Shown: positions 22,641 to 34,211 of the stretch, one piece after another | How positions within the stretch are numbered: position 1 is the first letter of the stretch | Layout: each line of letters opens with the position of its first letter | NCBI GenBank assembly: GCA_014904845.1 | Contig: MU119618.1 | Coordinates: 1-37,475 of the forward strand | DNA from: Acephala macrosclerotiorum | Taxonomy: Eukaryota; Ascomycota; Leotiomycetes; Helotiales; Mollisiaceae | DNA: 37,475 nt | Reading direction: 5' to 3' | Translations under genes and position numbers: made by a program | Notes under the pieces: generated by a model | What the model was told of the DNA's origin: nothing | Database searches by the model: none | The model's input: the letters and a program-made list of their open reading frames with translations, nothing else

Positions 22641-23815
22641 CGATCTTTTTGGCCACTGCCCCGGGGTCTGGTTCGAGTAGTCTCCGATGTATCAATAGGT
22701 GAATACAGAGGTAGTTTTTCACACGGCAATTTCGCCGGCGAGACTTAAGACAGTGGTCGCTGGCTGTACTACAGAACTCGAACCACAACGCATAATACGA
22801 TATTGTACAAAAATATGAACTAAAAAGTAATAACCGCACTCTCGGTTAGTTTCGCTAGTAGCGAAACAATGGAAACTTGTCCAGAATTTCCGTTAGACGA
22901 CAGTAGGACTGCCCTATAGATTACAAATTTAACTTCTGCTTGTGACGGATCACACATTTAACCGGGTTTGAGAATTTTGGATGGGCGCTCTTAGGTTCTA
23001 ATTCAAAATGAGCTTTAAGGGACTGCGCATACTAGTTAATGGAGAATGTATACGAGAACTAAAATAGTAATATAAGGTGGCAAACGGGCCCATATGTATT
23101 TCTTTAAACTTCACTATAGACATGTCTTTTAATTAACAAATTGAGTTTTGACGATGTAAGGAAAGAAAATGGATGTTATCTTTTAGAGTCGAGCCATCGC
23201 CGCATTTCATGTTATGGGTGCTATGCGTTCCCGAACGATTTTCCACTCTCTCCAGGTAAAACAGACGACCCCAACCCAGACGTACGAGTCTTATGTGTGG
23301 ACATTATTCTTGGCCACTATACAGCTGTGGTAGTATTTATGCCGTTATAGGATTCTAAAAGAGAATTTGACATGCCACCGCTGATTCAATTGAGCGGTTG
23401 GAATTTAACATCTCATTTTTAATTTAATTTATTTACGCTTTCATTTGAATCGTAGCTCGACTCGAGTTCTACTGCGGGCTCAGGATTTCGTGGTTGTGTT
23501 CTACTCGCAGCGCTAGAGAGAGACGATGGCAATCGTGATGACAATGTATCGTAATTGAGCTTTGGTGTCAGGGGTAGCACAAGCTCCCCCTTTTTTGTAA
23601 GCGAAACCAATGACAGGGTCCAATTGCATTTCACAAAACATATTACTCTTGCCAACAAACAATGATTTTTGCCGTGTTCCAATATTATAAATAAGTCATT
23701 ACTCTACTTGTTGCCAGATACTAATCTCTTTCCTTTCCCTCTTTTACTTCCACGTGGCTCCCCTACTCTAAGTCCAAAGTATCCATTCCTGTACCTTGTT
23801 CTTCTTTCTCCCTCC
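22641..23815. other. Gene-free, moderately AT-rich spacer
   Basis: No coding frame or recognisable motif was found. Apart from a short hairpin at 22849-22867 it looks like decayed intergenic DNA. Confidence 0.5.
22849..22867. repeat. Perfect 8-bp-arm hairpin
   Basis: GTTTCGCT, a 3-nt loop AGT, then AGCGAAAC. It lies just upstream, on the minus strand, of the phospholipase relic and has no partner copy I could find nearby. It could be one end of an old element or chance. Confidence 0.5.
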
Positions 23816-25511
23816 TCAACTCCACGACGGCAGCTCTTTCGCCTCTTTGATTGACACAGCAACCTCTTTGTTCTTCCCTTTCTTCGATCTTGAGCTTTCC
23901 GCAATACTCGACCTCCCCTCTTTATCCGACGAAGCCGGCAGCTCATACATCACTGAAGCATCCAACTCACACTTACAAAGTGTGTGATCCAACTCCGGCC
24001 TCGGCGCCTCGCAATTTTTCAACTCAACTGGAATCTCGCCTTTGAGCTCATACATCCGTATCAGCTGAAGTTGGTGGAGTAGCATGCACTCTGGATCGTG
24101 ATCGAGCTCATAGAGTTGTGCTGACTGCCCAGGTAGCTCTGCTTTGCCACCACTGTGACTAAAGTCAGATTCACTACCTTTCCACTCTCTGATGTTTTCG
24201 TGTCGGGTAATGTTAGGAGGTGCTCGCTTCCGGTGTGATAAGCACCAGGCAACTATGGCTGCAACCAGCAAAAGCCCAACGCTTACTCCTGTCGAGACTC
24301 CGATTATGATCTCTCTTGAATCTTTCTTTCCTTGCCGTTGAATCGGAGCAGTGGTAGTTGTATTTGTCGTTGTGTTAGAAGGAATCGATTCCTTCACGAC
24401 GGTGTATGGCGACCAGACCCAATTCGTCATAGTGGACTGGATCATCTGTCCGCCTGAGATGTAGAATATGGAAGCGGTTTGGTTTGTCGTGTTGAGTGAT
24501 GTGGCAGCTGCGACTGGAGAATTTGGTGTGTCTGCCAGAGGGCATTTCCAAGTTTCTAGGAGGGGTTGAATTTGCCAGGTCTGTCCGCTGTCCCTCGACC
24601 ATATCCATTGAAGTTGGCGGAGATTGTCAATGTAAAATATCATTTGCCATTGATTGAATGTGATGGTCGAGAATGTACCATTTTCAGCATTCCAATTTGG
24701 CAGATAGTCGATGGAATGAGCTGTCATCTGTCAGAAGATTTTCCCAGGGTTATTGCCCAAGACGTACCTTGAGTCCAAGTCTGTGTCTCATTGATATATG
24801 TCGAGCGGCTGTTTACGAAAGGAACGATCTGATTATCGGATATCTGGTATATAGTTTGTTGCGCTGGGATGGTGTCGTTGGGACTCTGGGTATATGTCGT
24901 TGCCAGGGTAGATGAGTTGGCGACTGTGACGTTGTTCACGAGAGCTCCATCGGCCCAGTACGTGACGTGCCCTTTTGTGCTGTTGGAATAACTCAGCTGT
25001 CGGACCGAGCCTTGAGCATCTTCGTAAGTCACGCGATATCCAAAGTCGGTGGATAATAAGGATGCTGATAGTCCTGTTCCCGGTCTGACTGGAATAGTGA
25101 CTCTAGTGGAGATGATGTACCCCCCATAGTTGGAGCATTCGCCTGAGCTGTACCGGCATTTGAAGATCTGCTGCGCGAGACTGCTGTTGGCCATCTGATA
25201 GAATATTGATCCCTAAGCGCTGTGAGCAGCTACAGATGGGACGCAAGGGAGGGACATACGTATACGGACGTTGGACTACTGTATCCAGTAACAGTGATCG
25301 ATGTCCCATTATTTGGCGGGTAGGTGGGAGCAAATGATTTCATATCACTGAATCCTTGTTGTGCGTAAACATTGTATGAAAAATTCCCAGAAAGGGTATT
25401 CAGCGATACAACAGTAGGACCTCCGCTGGAATAGAATGCACCGATAGATTGAGCAAGGGAAATTGAGGACAAGAACCAAGCCCCAAACGCCAACAAAACT
25501 TGAAGACGCAT
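23816..25511 (-). CDS. Single-pass membrane glycoprotein with secreted lectin-like ectodomain
   Basis: Exons (minus): 25511-25260, 25212-24768, 24720-23816. Both introns are 47 nt, GT-AG. Total 1602 nt, 533 residues. A signal peptide (LLAFGAWFLSSISLAQS) precedes an ectodomain of about 350 residues rich in aromatic residues and N-glycosylation sites. Repeated W/Y-containing strands (TYWADGALVNNVTV, WQMIFYIDNLRQLQWIW, SIFYISGGQ) recall fungal fucose-lectin-type beta-propellers. A single membrane segment (IIIGVSTGVSVGLLLVAAI) and a basic stop-transfer (SHRKR) follow. The cytoplasmic tail repeats short AELPG, YELD, YELKG, VELKN, YELPA units, common in fungal plasma-membrane sensors, and ends in a Lys-rich segment. 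Probable cell-surface protein; ligand unknown. The gene looks intact. Confidence 0.85.
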
Positions 25512-27849
25512 GATGAACGACGAGGAAGATTGACAGGAAACTCGTTGACAATGAAAAACATTTTGAAGGTTTGTTCGAGAGTTATTGTATTCGGAAAGTA
25601 AGATCGAGATCCACAGAGTGTATTGGACAGCTGCTCGAGGAGGGATCTGATATCACTGATGACTTTCCAAGCGCTAAGGATGTCCCACACATCTTCGCTT
25701 CAAATCCTTAAAGGGGTCTCAGCCCCCACAAATTCGGATTCAAAGGGTGGAGATACGGCTCAGCGCGGTTCGTAATGTTGGAGAAGCTGAAGTGAGTTGA
25801 GGTCTTGAGATGCGCCGCGCAAATTCTTGCAGTCTCTTAGAGATAGAAAATAGAAAACCAAAGCATTCTCCCTTGGCAATCTTCGGTCCTTCAATTATTC
25901 CGATAGGTGTTTTACGAACGATTCGGGGAGGTGAGGAGGGGCTTAGTCAGTCCGTATGCAGATGCAATGAATAATTACATTGCATGAGGTGGGTCGGAGA
26001 ACCCCGGCAGTGCGCCTCATTGACCTGCTTCTATTGAGCAAAATAGCCGCCGATTTCGCTGGAATTGTCCACTTAACCGCTCTTGAAGACCTAAGCCACA
26101 TTTCGAGGGGTATTTTTCACGACCCCAATTCGATAGTCTCACGTTGTGCAGAAATCGCGGCGTCGCGCTTATTGAAACTCCCATGCAAATTGTCAAAGTT
26201 GCCTCTCATGGAAACTGAAATGACCAACCGGGGTCGTTGTCAACAGTTGCGATCTGGTCTGACTGCCCAAAGGCAGCAGAACATCTTTGGTTCGTGAGAT
26301 CGTGCACTGCAATAGTAAGTCTGAGATCACTCGGGATTTAGCTAATCTTACTAGATGCCATTGAGGGAGTGGCCATCGGGACAGAAACCATTGAAGACAT
26401 GGTCTTGGCATGGCTTCAGGGCTTCGATTGCGTCGCAAGAAATCCAATCCCAATAACGAGAATCTCATCATCTGAGCCGATGATCTTCCACTAGCGAAAT
26501 CGTTCCCCCTTTCCGTCGTTCGCTTAGCGTCAAAGCAATGTCATCCTCAATGGCGCAGCGGAAAGAGACGTGACTAATGTTCCGAGATGCATGTACTGGG
26601 AGAGGATGGAAAAGTGGTTGTGTTGTGAGCGAGTGTTGAGACTTGAAAGGCAACAAAGTGATCATCCGCTCCAGCCAAAAAACATTGAAGGGCAGTCACC
26701 ATGCTCATATGCAGCTTCCGATGCCCGAGAAATATCCACCAGAACAATGATGTCAAACTCTGCGACTCCTCAATCGAAATGAGGATACCAACACCGTTTT
26801 CTCCGCCCCACGCATCGCAATCTGCTTTCAAAACTCGAAAAGAGAAACATGCAGAATTTAAAAGACACGGAGAAGATCAGACACCATACTGATGGTAACT
26901 TCCTCTTCCAGAGCAAATGATGAAATTGAAACAACCAAAAGCTCAATGTCAATCGACAACGGGCGGAAGACGTCCTAGCTATATCACTTTCCAGGATCCG
27001 CCGACTCAGCCGTTGAAACTAGCCTCTCGCCCGATGGCGATGACTTCCCCTGGATCCAGGAGACTGGTCGATTGTCTGCATAGCAGCGAGTAAAGTGCCT
27101 GACGCTTTGCCGTACGTAGAGTTCCATCGACCCATTGTGCTGGTACCACGTTGCGTTCGCTTATGTTTGCTCGGGAGTTGTCAAGTTCAGGGGTGAAGAA
27201 CCGAACATCAGTAATCAGTTGAGGCTTGACGATACCGAGGACCTTTCGGGACCTTGAGAAGTGGACAGAGCATATATCGCTTCGTATTACGGAATCGGGA
27301 TTTGTGGGTGCATTGGTGCTTCGATAATTAGGAGAGTATGTTCACGAGTGAATGTGGGAGAGGGCACTGATGAAAAAGGGGAAAGTGAAAGCCGTCTAAG
27401 GCGACTATGGGATCTGCTCACGGTAGTCTCATTGTAGACAGTGAGTTCCTGTGATCGGAAAGTGTTCACGTCATGATGGAAGGATGTCTGCTTCCTTGTT
27501 GGTCTTGGTTATGTAGCGCAATGCAAAAAGCTTATTAACCCTCGAAATGGGGTTTCATTGGGGTTTCATGTTTATAAGACCAAACGGCGTCAACATGTCA
27601 ACAGCAGGACTGCAAGGGCTCCCTCGAATGTCTACTTGTATGTTAGTAATCGAAACACGTGACTGGGACATTTTGAGATTCTGAAAGTGATGAGAATTGA
27701 CCGAATCCCATCCGAATCTCCCACCAGACCCAAAGTCTATTTCTCCGCCTTTGTGGTATTTAAAAGTCATTATCCACCCAGGAAGCGGATTCATCCCCGA
27801 AACCAGTGAACTCGAACCTGGATGCCAATACAAAAGGGTATTTGACCTC
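25512..27849. other. Intergenic region, 2.3 kb
   Basis: Holds the promoter of the membrane glycoprotein gene on one side and the 3' flank of the sugar transporter on the other. Several 60-105-codon frames exist on both strands, but none has recognisable motifs, splice partners or a consistent frame. I support no gene. Confidence 0.5.
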
Positions 27850-29721
27850 TTACAAGCCGGCTTCTCCCAGTTGCTGACTACCCAAATTACCCTCTATATG
27901 TTCGACATCCTTCCCCTTCAATGCCTCGAACTCCCGCTCAGCCCGCCAGGAAAGATGACTCTCCCCAGCAAACAAAAGATCCAAGTCCTCAAGATGGCGA
28001 TTCGCTGTTTCTATATAGAAGAGGTAGATCGGAATTAGCATCGCGAGATTGATCAGCGCAAACAGAATAAAGACCCAGAAACCGATGGCGTTAATCAGAT
28101 ATGGGACAATCTCGTTAATGACCCCACCAGCGATCGAGAAAGCAACAGTAGCAAGAGCTACTCCCTTGGCTCGACTTGCAAGAGGGAATATCTCAGTCGG
28201 ATAAACCCAGCATGTAGTCAGCCAAGTACTTCCATACATGAAAGTATAGAGGTAGAGAACGGCGGCAACACCTCCACCGAGCCGATTTGCTTCAGCCGTC
28301 TGTCCCTTTGCTGATTTCGATACGACTTCGTGAGCCAGGATCCCACCTACGCTGCAGAAAAAGTCAGCATAGCGCCTCCTCATACCTTGGTTCAGACTTA
28401 CATCAAAATAATACCCATCATAGTAGAACCTGCCAACATCAACTTTCTCCGTCCAAACCTGTCCGCAAGATAGATAGCCAACGCCAAACTCGCAGTATAG
28501 CTGATATAATTTCCACCAGCGAGCAAAGCCGGCTTGTCACCTCCATAGCCCGCCAACGTAAACATCTCCGGTGCATACGTGGCGATGAAGTCTATGCCCG
28601 TCAACTTTTGCATAACCTGGACTCCCGCGCCCAGTATGACTCTCCGTCTCGTATGAAGTCTGTCTTTCGTAAACAGCATCGAATAGAAGCTATGCGAAGT
28701 ACTCGATGCTTCAAGTCGAATCGCATCCTCAATTTCAAGCATCTCTTGTTCGATCTTGATGTCGGTGGGGTCGAGTCGGCATTGCATCAAAACTTGGCGT
28801 GCATCGTCGTGTTTTTCTATCTTGGTGAGGTGTCGTGGTGATTCGGGATAGAAGGGAACTGCGACGAGGAGGATCAAGAGGAAGAAAGCTTGAAAGCCGA
28901 GAGGGAAGCGCCAGGCGAATGGCGCACTCTGAGTTTTGAGGCAGCCGTACTCCATCCAGTAAACACTACGCACGATTAGCTTGATCATGCAGATATAACA
29001 TGAGCTTACATGGTAGAACCAGTGAGGGCAAGAGTGAACTCAACAGCCACGAATGCTCCTCTCAGATTCGGGTCTGCGAGTTCGGAGGTCCATATGGGAA
29101 CAACAGTGTTAAGATGTCCACATCCAATGCCTCCAATGATTCGGGCAAACGCCATCCAAGTGAAGTTCTGCGCCGATGCCTGCAAAGCTGCTCCAAGAAT
29201 ACCCCATAAACATCCAAGCTCAATGGTCTTCAGTCGTCCGATGCGATCGGCATAGTGTCCAACGTAGATTGCTCCTGTCGGAGTGTCAGCCGAGGAACAG
29301 TTAGTCTTCGAATTAAAGTAGACGTCTCACCAATGGCAAATCCTCCAAACCAGAGGCTCACTAGCCCCCCAATTGCAGCTGAATCTCGGTCTGAACCAGA
29401 AGCCGCACCCATCATTGTGAGATAGTCCTCATTGGTATTGACCAGACTCATCACACTGGCATCATATCCAAAGAACATGATAGCACACCCCGCCAAGGAC
29501 AGAATGGCATACATCATTGGTTTTCCAGTGAGCTTCAAGCATCTTGTTGGCGAGTATCCTCCGGGTATATACTTTGATAAAGCGGATTCCTCTGCCACAT
29601 GTATTAGTCGGGTGTTCAAAAACATGTGGAAGTAATACCTACTCTGGTAAATGCTCACTGGAGGTCTCTGCGTCGATTCAAGATGCTCTGCCTCAAGCTT
29701 AGCGTCTGTCATAGTGGACAT
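27850..29721 (-). CDS. MFS sugar-porter-type transporter
   Basis: Twelve-helix proton-coupled or facilitative carrier of the sugar-porter family, plasma membrane. Exons (minus): 29721-29643, 29591-29331, 29274-29010, 28965-28402, 28351-27850. The introns are 51, 56, 44 and 50 nt with GT-AG ends and CTAAT/CTGAC-like branch sites. The sum is 1671 nt, 556 residues, normal for the family. I start at ATG 29721 (MSTMTDAKLEAEHLES); the frame upstream lacks an ATG. The first intron is 51 nt and open, so retention would keep the frame. Family motifs: GYDASVMS in TM1, GHYADRIGRLKTIE (loop 2-3), PESPRHL after TM6, DRFGRRKLM (loop 8-9), YPTEIFPLASRAKG near TM10, FYIETANRHLEDLD near the end. The substrate cannot be read from sequence; lactose/hexose-type carriers are the closest in style. 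Confidence 0.93.
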
Positions 29722-31994
29722 GACAGAGGTTCTGTGAACAGCTTCGAGTTCAATTGAATGGGAAGGGATCAAATCGAAGCCTAGCCCGAGGGTGCGTTAT
29801 TGCAGAATACCAAGACGATTCAAAAGCTTGAATTGGGTCTTGGAACGAACTTCTTATTCCCAAACTGCTCCGTCAAACCCCGTTCACAACGGCACTGAAC
29901 AGTGGGATGTGTGATGCAACAATGGTAAGGCGGAGAGCGGGGTTTCGTGGGGTGGGGCTAGGTTGGGGAACATAAAAGGGGGGAAATGATCGACAAGTAG
30001 TAGCACGATGATTTCGGGACAATGAACAGCGAGCACTCGAAAGGAAGGTAAAGCGAGGGCTCTGCGATGCAGTCTCTGAGAAAAGATAGATGTGATCGGA
30101 ACCGGCCAGATTCAAACATTGGGTGAATTTTTTGACTACCTAGAGGAGCAAATGTTTGATGCTTTGGAAGGAGACGACTGTCTCGAACAAAGTTGCCAAA
30201 AACCAATGACGACTAACACAGAATGATGTTCTGGCTCCCACCATTAACAAATATTGATACGGTTTCTGCAGCACATATTCCTCGAAGTACTGGCTTCTAG
30301 TGTAGTTGAATGAAGAATAGCCAGCACACGAAACGCTATAGGGATCCAGTCTGCAGGCACTCGGCTTCGAGTTGTTGACTGAGAAGATGGGCCGCGTCCA
30401 TCCGTTGTGACGACACTGTGATGGTCCGCCGTCCCATGCTAATATACAGAGATTCATCCATCCTCCCGTCTGGTATCTTCTCTCCTATGTCTGAGGTGGG
30501 CGTCTGCTCTTGAAGGGTCGAGGAACATGCAAGCGTCGTAATTGGGTCCTGCACTCTTGAATATAGTGGTACGACGATTGGTGATTGATATCTATGATAA
30601 AGCAAGGTCAGCAACGTCTGCCAATCAATCCGGTAGCTGTTTGAGACAGATGTCTCTCCTGAGAAAACTTTGCCTCATGGCTGCTCGTCCCTCAGTACAT
30701 CAGCATCTCTAGCAAGAGATACAGTATCTTCTTAGCAAGTGTGTGTTCCCCAGAATATTGGATTGAAGCATCATATTTCTGCGAAACTGCTAGTCCTTGT
30801 GTATCATCGCATTCGAAGTCCGGGCGCAATACTCGACCACATCACCATCATTTCCTCCACCTCAGAGACCCATTGGGCCATTGGCATCTTTGCGGCATCC
30901 AACGTGCATCGAGCCGGGCAGATAAGCAGCTTTGAATCGGTGGTGGTAGATGGGTTATCGAGCAGATGTCGTCGTGGCAGATCTCCACATCGCCCCGTGC
31001 TTCCTCCAATTTCGGCAACATCCCAACCTTTCTTAAGCTCAACTCCTCAAAAACTTCAATTTGAACCACCGACAGTGTTACAACTGTCGCACGGCTGACA
31101 AGTGTCTCGAAAAAGGATCTGCCTCTCGTGATCAATCTATTCTACAGACGTTATCGGTGTCAATTTGCTACAAGAGCCAGACCTTCTGTCCACAGAAACC
31201 GAACTGGAGAACCATCTGCAAGGTCATCAATCCTCAATCCACGAATCTGCAGAGCTGTTGGCATGTTCGGGGCGTGGAGACAACATCGAGGGGGCTTTAA
31301 ATGCGTTGTTTTGCTCCTACGTTTTCCATTGCATGGCTCTCTGTTTTATTGCCTATTTGTTCTGTCCGATGTCGTTACAATATGTGCATAAAATCATCGC
31401 AGATCGAGGAAAACAAGGTCCATAATGTTGGTGATAATTGTGCCAGATACATCATGGATTCCCAGAACAGCAAACTAAGATATCAGATGCCAACCATCCG
31501 AGGTTTTGTATGATTCGATCGTTTGGCTCAGAACGCCACTGAAACGACATCCGCGACCCCGCGAACCTCAGCTGGGAAAAAGTTGCCACCTCAGAAGAGG
31601 TGAATCCCAGGTCACGGCATTCTCACATTCACCATCTCATGTTTGATATTACGTTCTTGTGGGAGTTAGGCTCTCTACCTTTTACAGCTCTGTCTATTCA
31701 AATTTGATAGCGCGCGAGCAAAACAAATCTCTCAGCGATATCCGTGAGCCTGACGCGTCAGCATCAAGCGCAATATTGAGCCGCAAACACGAAGTCAGAA
31801 AATAAGGTAAGACCATCAAATATACCATTATTTCATCTTTGCGATAGCTAGCCGTACGAAATATCTAGTTCAGAACACGACCTTGTGCTCTGTATCATCT
31901 CCGCAAGTATCTAACAGGGAGTAGCAGCGCAAGTCACGAGCGAACACCTGAAACGTATCAGATCACCTTCAAGCCATCCTCTTCAAGCATCGAA
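29722..31994. other. Intergenic region, 2.3 kb
   Basis: Promoter side of the sugar transporter, then sequence with overlapping short frames on both strands. The longest (plus 30739-31098 and minus 30457-30140, about 105-119 codons) show no motif I recognise. The minus frame at 30457-30140 is Tyr- and Cys-containing and could be a decayed secreted-protein exon, but I cannot support that. Confidence 0.45.
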
Positions 31995-32114
31995 ATGTCC
32001 GACACTCTTCCCATCGTCCTTGGTGCCTTCGTCCTCATCATCTTCCTTATTGGGGTTGCGTCCCTCATCAACATGGTCAACAAGAAGGAAGGACGGAGTC
32101 CTTCAGCGGTCTAG
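31995..32114 (+). CDS. Possible 39-residue single-pass membrane peptide
   Basis: ATG at 31995 in a reasonable Kozak context (GAAATGTCC), TAG at 32112-32114. The product has a short polar N-terminus (MSDTLP), a clean 20-residue hydrophobic helix (IVLGAFVLIIFLIGVASL), then a basic tail (NMVNKKEGRS). This is the topology of a small tail-anchored or signal-anchored membrane peptide, and codon use is C-ending like expressed fungal genes. No homologue comes to mind; it differs in sequence from Ost4, which has similar size and topology. Its independence from longer transcripts is unproven. Confidence 0.5.
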   Translation: MSDTLPIVLGAFVLIIFLIGVASLINMVNKKEGRSPSAV

Positions 32115-32698
32115 CATCACCCGATTTCACACCCAGAGCGATTCCAGTGGCAGCCGGTCTGTCTCGGAATTTTGAGAAGTCCTGGAGCTATGTGTCGACT
32201 TACTGTCTTCGTGATGTCAAATCGACTTGAACTAAAACTACGATTGTCGAAATAACTATCAACACGACGGAACATACCAGGCGCAATGCCCATGAACCAC
32301 GAGACGATCCCCGCTCTGGACCATCGCGACGATTCCTCTCACTCCTTCCTCGTCGCTTTTTTCACGAATCAACTGTATGACTGTATAACCGTATGACTTT
32401 GGGATTTGGGAAGCCGCTCTCAACTGAGGTGACTGGGCTTTACGGATTTATGATACTCTCACTGGCGTTCATTGGAGTTGAGAGAGTCTCGGTATGGGGG
32501 CGGAGGGTCGTTCGTTTCACATTGATCCTGTAGAGTCATGGCAGGAAGGAAGGCGCAGGTTGGCATACCCGGGGAATTCACGCGCGACATAGAGAACTCA
32601 GAAAGCAAAAGCATTTCATTCGCCCATCAACTCGTCCCTAACATTCTCATCTCAAATTTACAAACTCGGTTCCAGACATTCAAGCATTCTCATACCTC
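32115..32698. other. Spacer downstream of the small membrane ORF
   Basis: No gene seen. It would contain the 3' untranslated parts of the small plus-strand ORF and of the convergent minus-strand hydrolase. Confidence 0.5.
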
Positions 32699-34211
32699 TC
32701 AGTCCATAACATCATCCCTCAACGCAAACATGTATTTCAACACCTCCTTCGTATCCTTCCTAATAGCGTCGTGGTGCATCGCATTTGTAACGAAATGTTT
32801 TACGCATCCAACACCCTCCAACGTCTCCTGCACAAACTCAAAATCGATGTACGCATCGTCCACGAAACTCGCAATATACAACGGTACCTGATTTCTCTTC
32901 AGTTGTTTCTCGTCGTATAGTCTCGGCCAATCTCCGAACTTGGCGATGATGTCAGCGACTTCTTTGAGCTGCATGAGTTCTAGACAGACATCAAACATGA
33001 ACGGGAACACCATCCCGCCGGGTAAATAAATTGGCTGGTCCTTAGACCCGATGCTCTTAACAGGGGCGAATTCCGGGAGGGAAGAGCTAACACGCTCAGC
33101 CGCCCACTTCGAAGACTTCCCATCGCAATAAATCGCCTCTCGAAGTATAGCATGAACAACATTATCATCAAAATTATTCATCGCCGCGAAACCCGAGAGT
33201 GAAGACCTCATAACGAATCCAAATTGTTCCAACTCGCACGACATCTTAAGAACGAGATCATGAACACTTTGAATCCCTCCTTTAGAGCCGAAATTCATAC
33301 CCAAGAGGAGGAATCGCTTCCCAGTCATGACTCCGCCAGATGGCATTACGAGACCGTCAGTGGAGTCGAAATGCGACACTAGGTTGTGGATTCGCTCGAT
33401 TCCGTGGGGAATTTGGTGTAGTATACCTTGTTACGTTTTCTGGATTGGAAGAAGAGTTTGGTGTAGACTTCATCGACTGATTTCCCGATCGGTGGTACAC
33501 CGGCTGAGACGAAAGCCTCATGCACGCCCTCAGGGTGGAAGGACAGATAAGTGAAAGCGCAAAGGCCTCCAAAGCTCTGACCATAGATTGTCCATTTCTT
33601 CAACTCTTCTGGATATTCGGCTGTAAGAACTTTTCGAATAGCTTCAGCGTCCTTGACGATGCTATCAGCTCTAAACAACTTCAGATAATCAGCTTGTTGC
33701 TGCACATCTCCTTGAAGCGCGAGAGTTGCCGCCGTGACAGAAATGCTGAGCCCTGTTCCTCTTTGATCTATGCGTAGGACTTGGTAGCCGCGATCGAGGA
33801 AGATGGGAGTACATGCTTGGGATTGTGGGGCTGGACAGGCTCGCCCAGGGCCACCTTGGAGCCATAGTAGCCATGGTTGCTGGGATGCTTTGAGAGATGC
33901 TTCTGGAGAGAGAGGATGGATCAGAGGGGTGTGTCTTCTGGCGCTGCGGGCGAAGATGCGGATGGTTCTGTGAGAGGGGTTTGGGTGGTCGAGGGGGACT
34001 TCGAAGAAGAGTTCCTCAGCTAGAATCTTGCCTGGTGAGATCAGTCAAGCGTCCGAAGAGGCGTGAAGCAATGATTTGAAGCATGAATTTCAGAATATTA
34101 TTGACGCAGATCTACATGGAAATAGAAACTCGAACGCTAAAGATGCGACTCACCTAGGATGGGGTAAGAATGGCGACTGATGAGCGTCGCTTGAGCAGGA
34201 GGGTTTGCCAT
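32699..34211 (-). pseudogene. S33 proline-iminopeptidase-like alpha/beta hydrolase with one frameshift
   Basis: Would cleave N-terminal proline from peptides. Exon 1 is 34211-34154 (MANPPAQATLISRHSYPILG); a 122-nt intron (34153-34032) ends CACCAG; exon 2 is 34031-32699. Motifs: FFEVPLDHPNPS, oxyanion loop LLWLQGGPG, LRIDQRGTG, nucleophile elbow IYGQSFGG, candidate catalytic Asp in FVDDAYIDF and His in TNAMHHDAIR. The frame breaks in a C run (plus-strand G run at 33406-33409). Without one extra base translation stops at 33379; with one added base the exons total 1392 nt, 463 residues, and the family sequence runs on with no gap (KFP, then GIERIHNLV). This is therefore either a very young null allele or a homopolymer sequencing error. 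Everything else is intact. Confidence 0.85.

Noticed and set aside
26470..26980. Overlapping 60-85-codon frames on both strands as small genes
   Set aside because: No motifs, mutual overlap and no consistent codon pattern.
29722..29772. MFS transporter start at 29772
   Set aside because: That codon is TTG; the first ATG in frame is at 29721.
30140..31430. Several 80-119-codon frames as hypothetical genes
   Set aside because: They overlap on both strands, and none has a family signature or plausible intron structure.
33379..33426. A 48-nt intron (GTATAC to CCTAG) explaining the S33 frame break
   Set aside because: Splicing it would remove conserved coding sequence and still leave the following exon out of frame; a one-base loss fits better.
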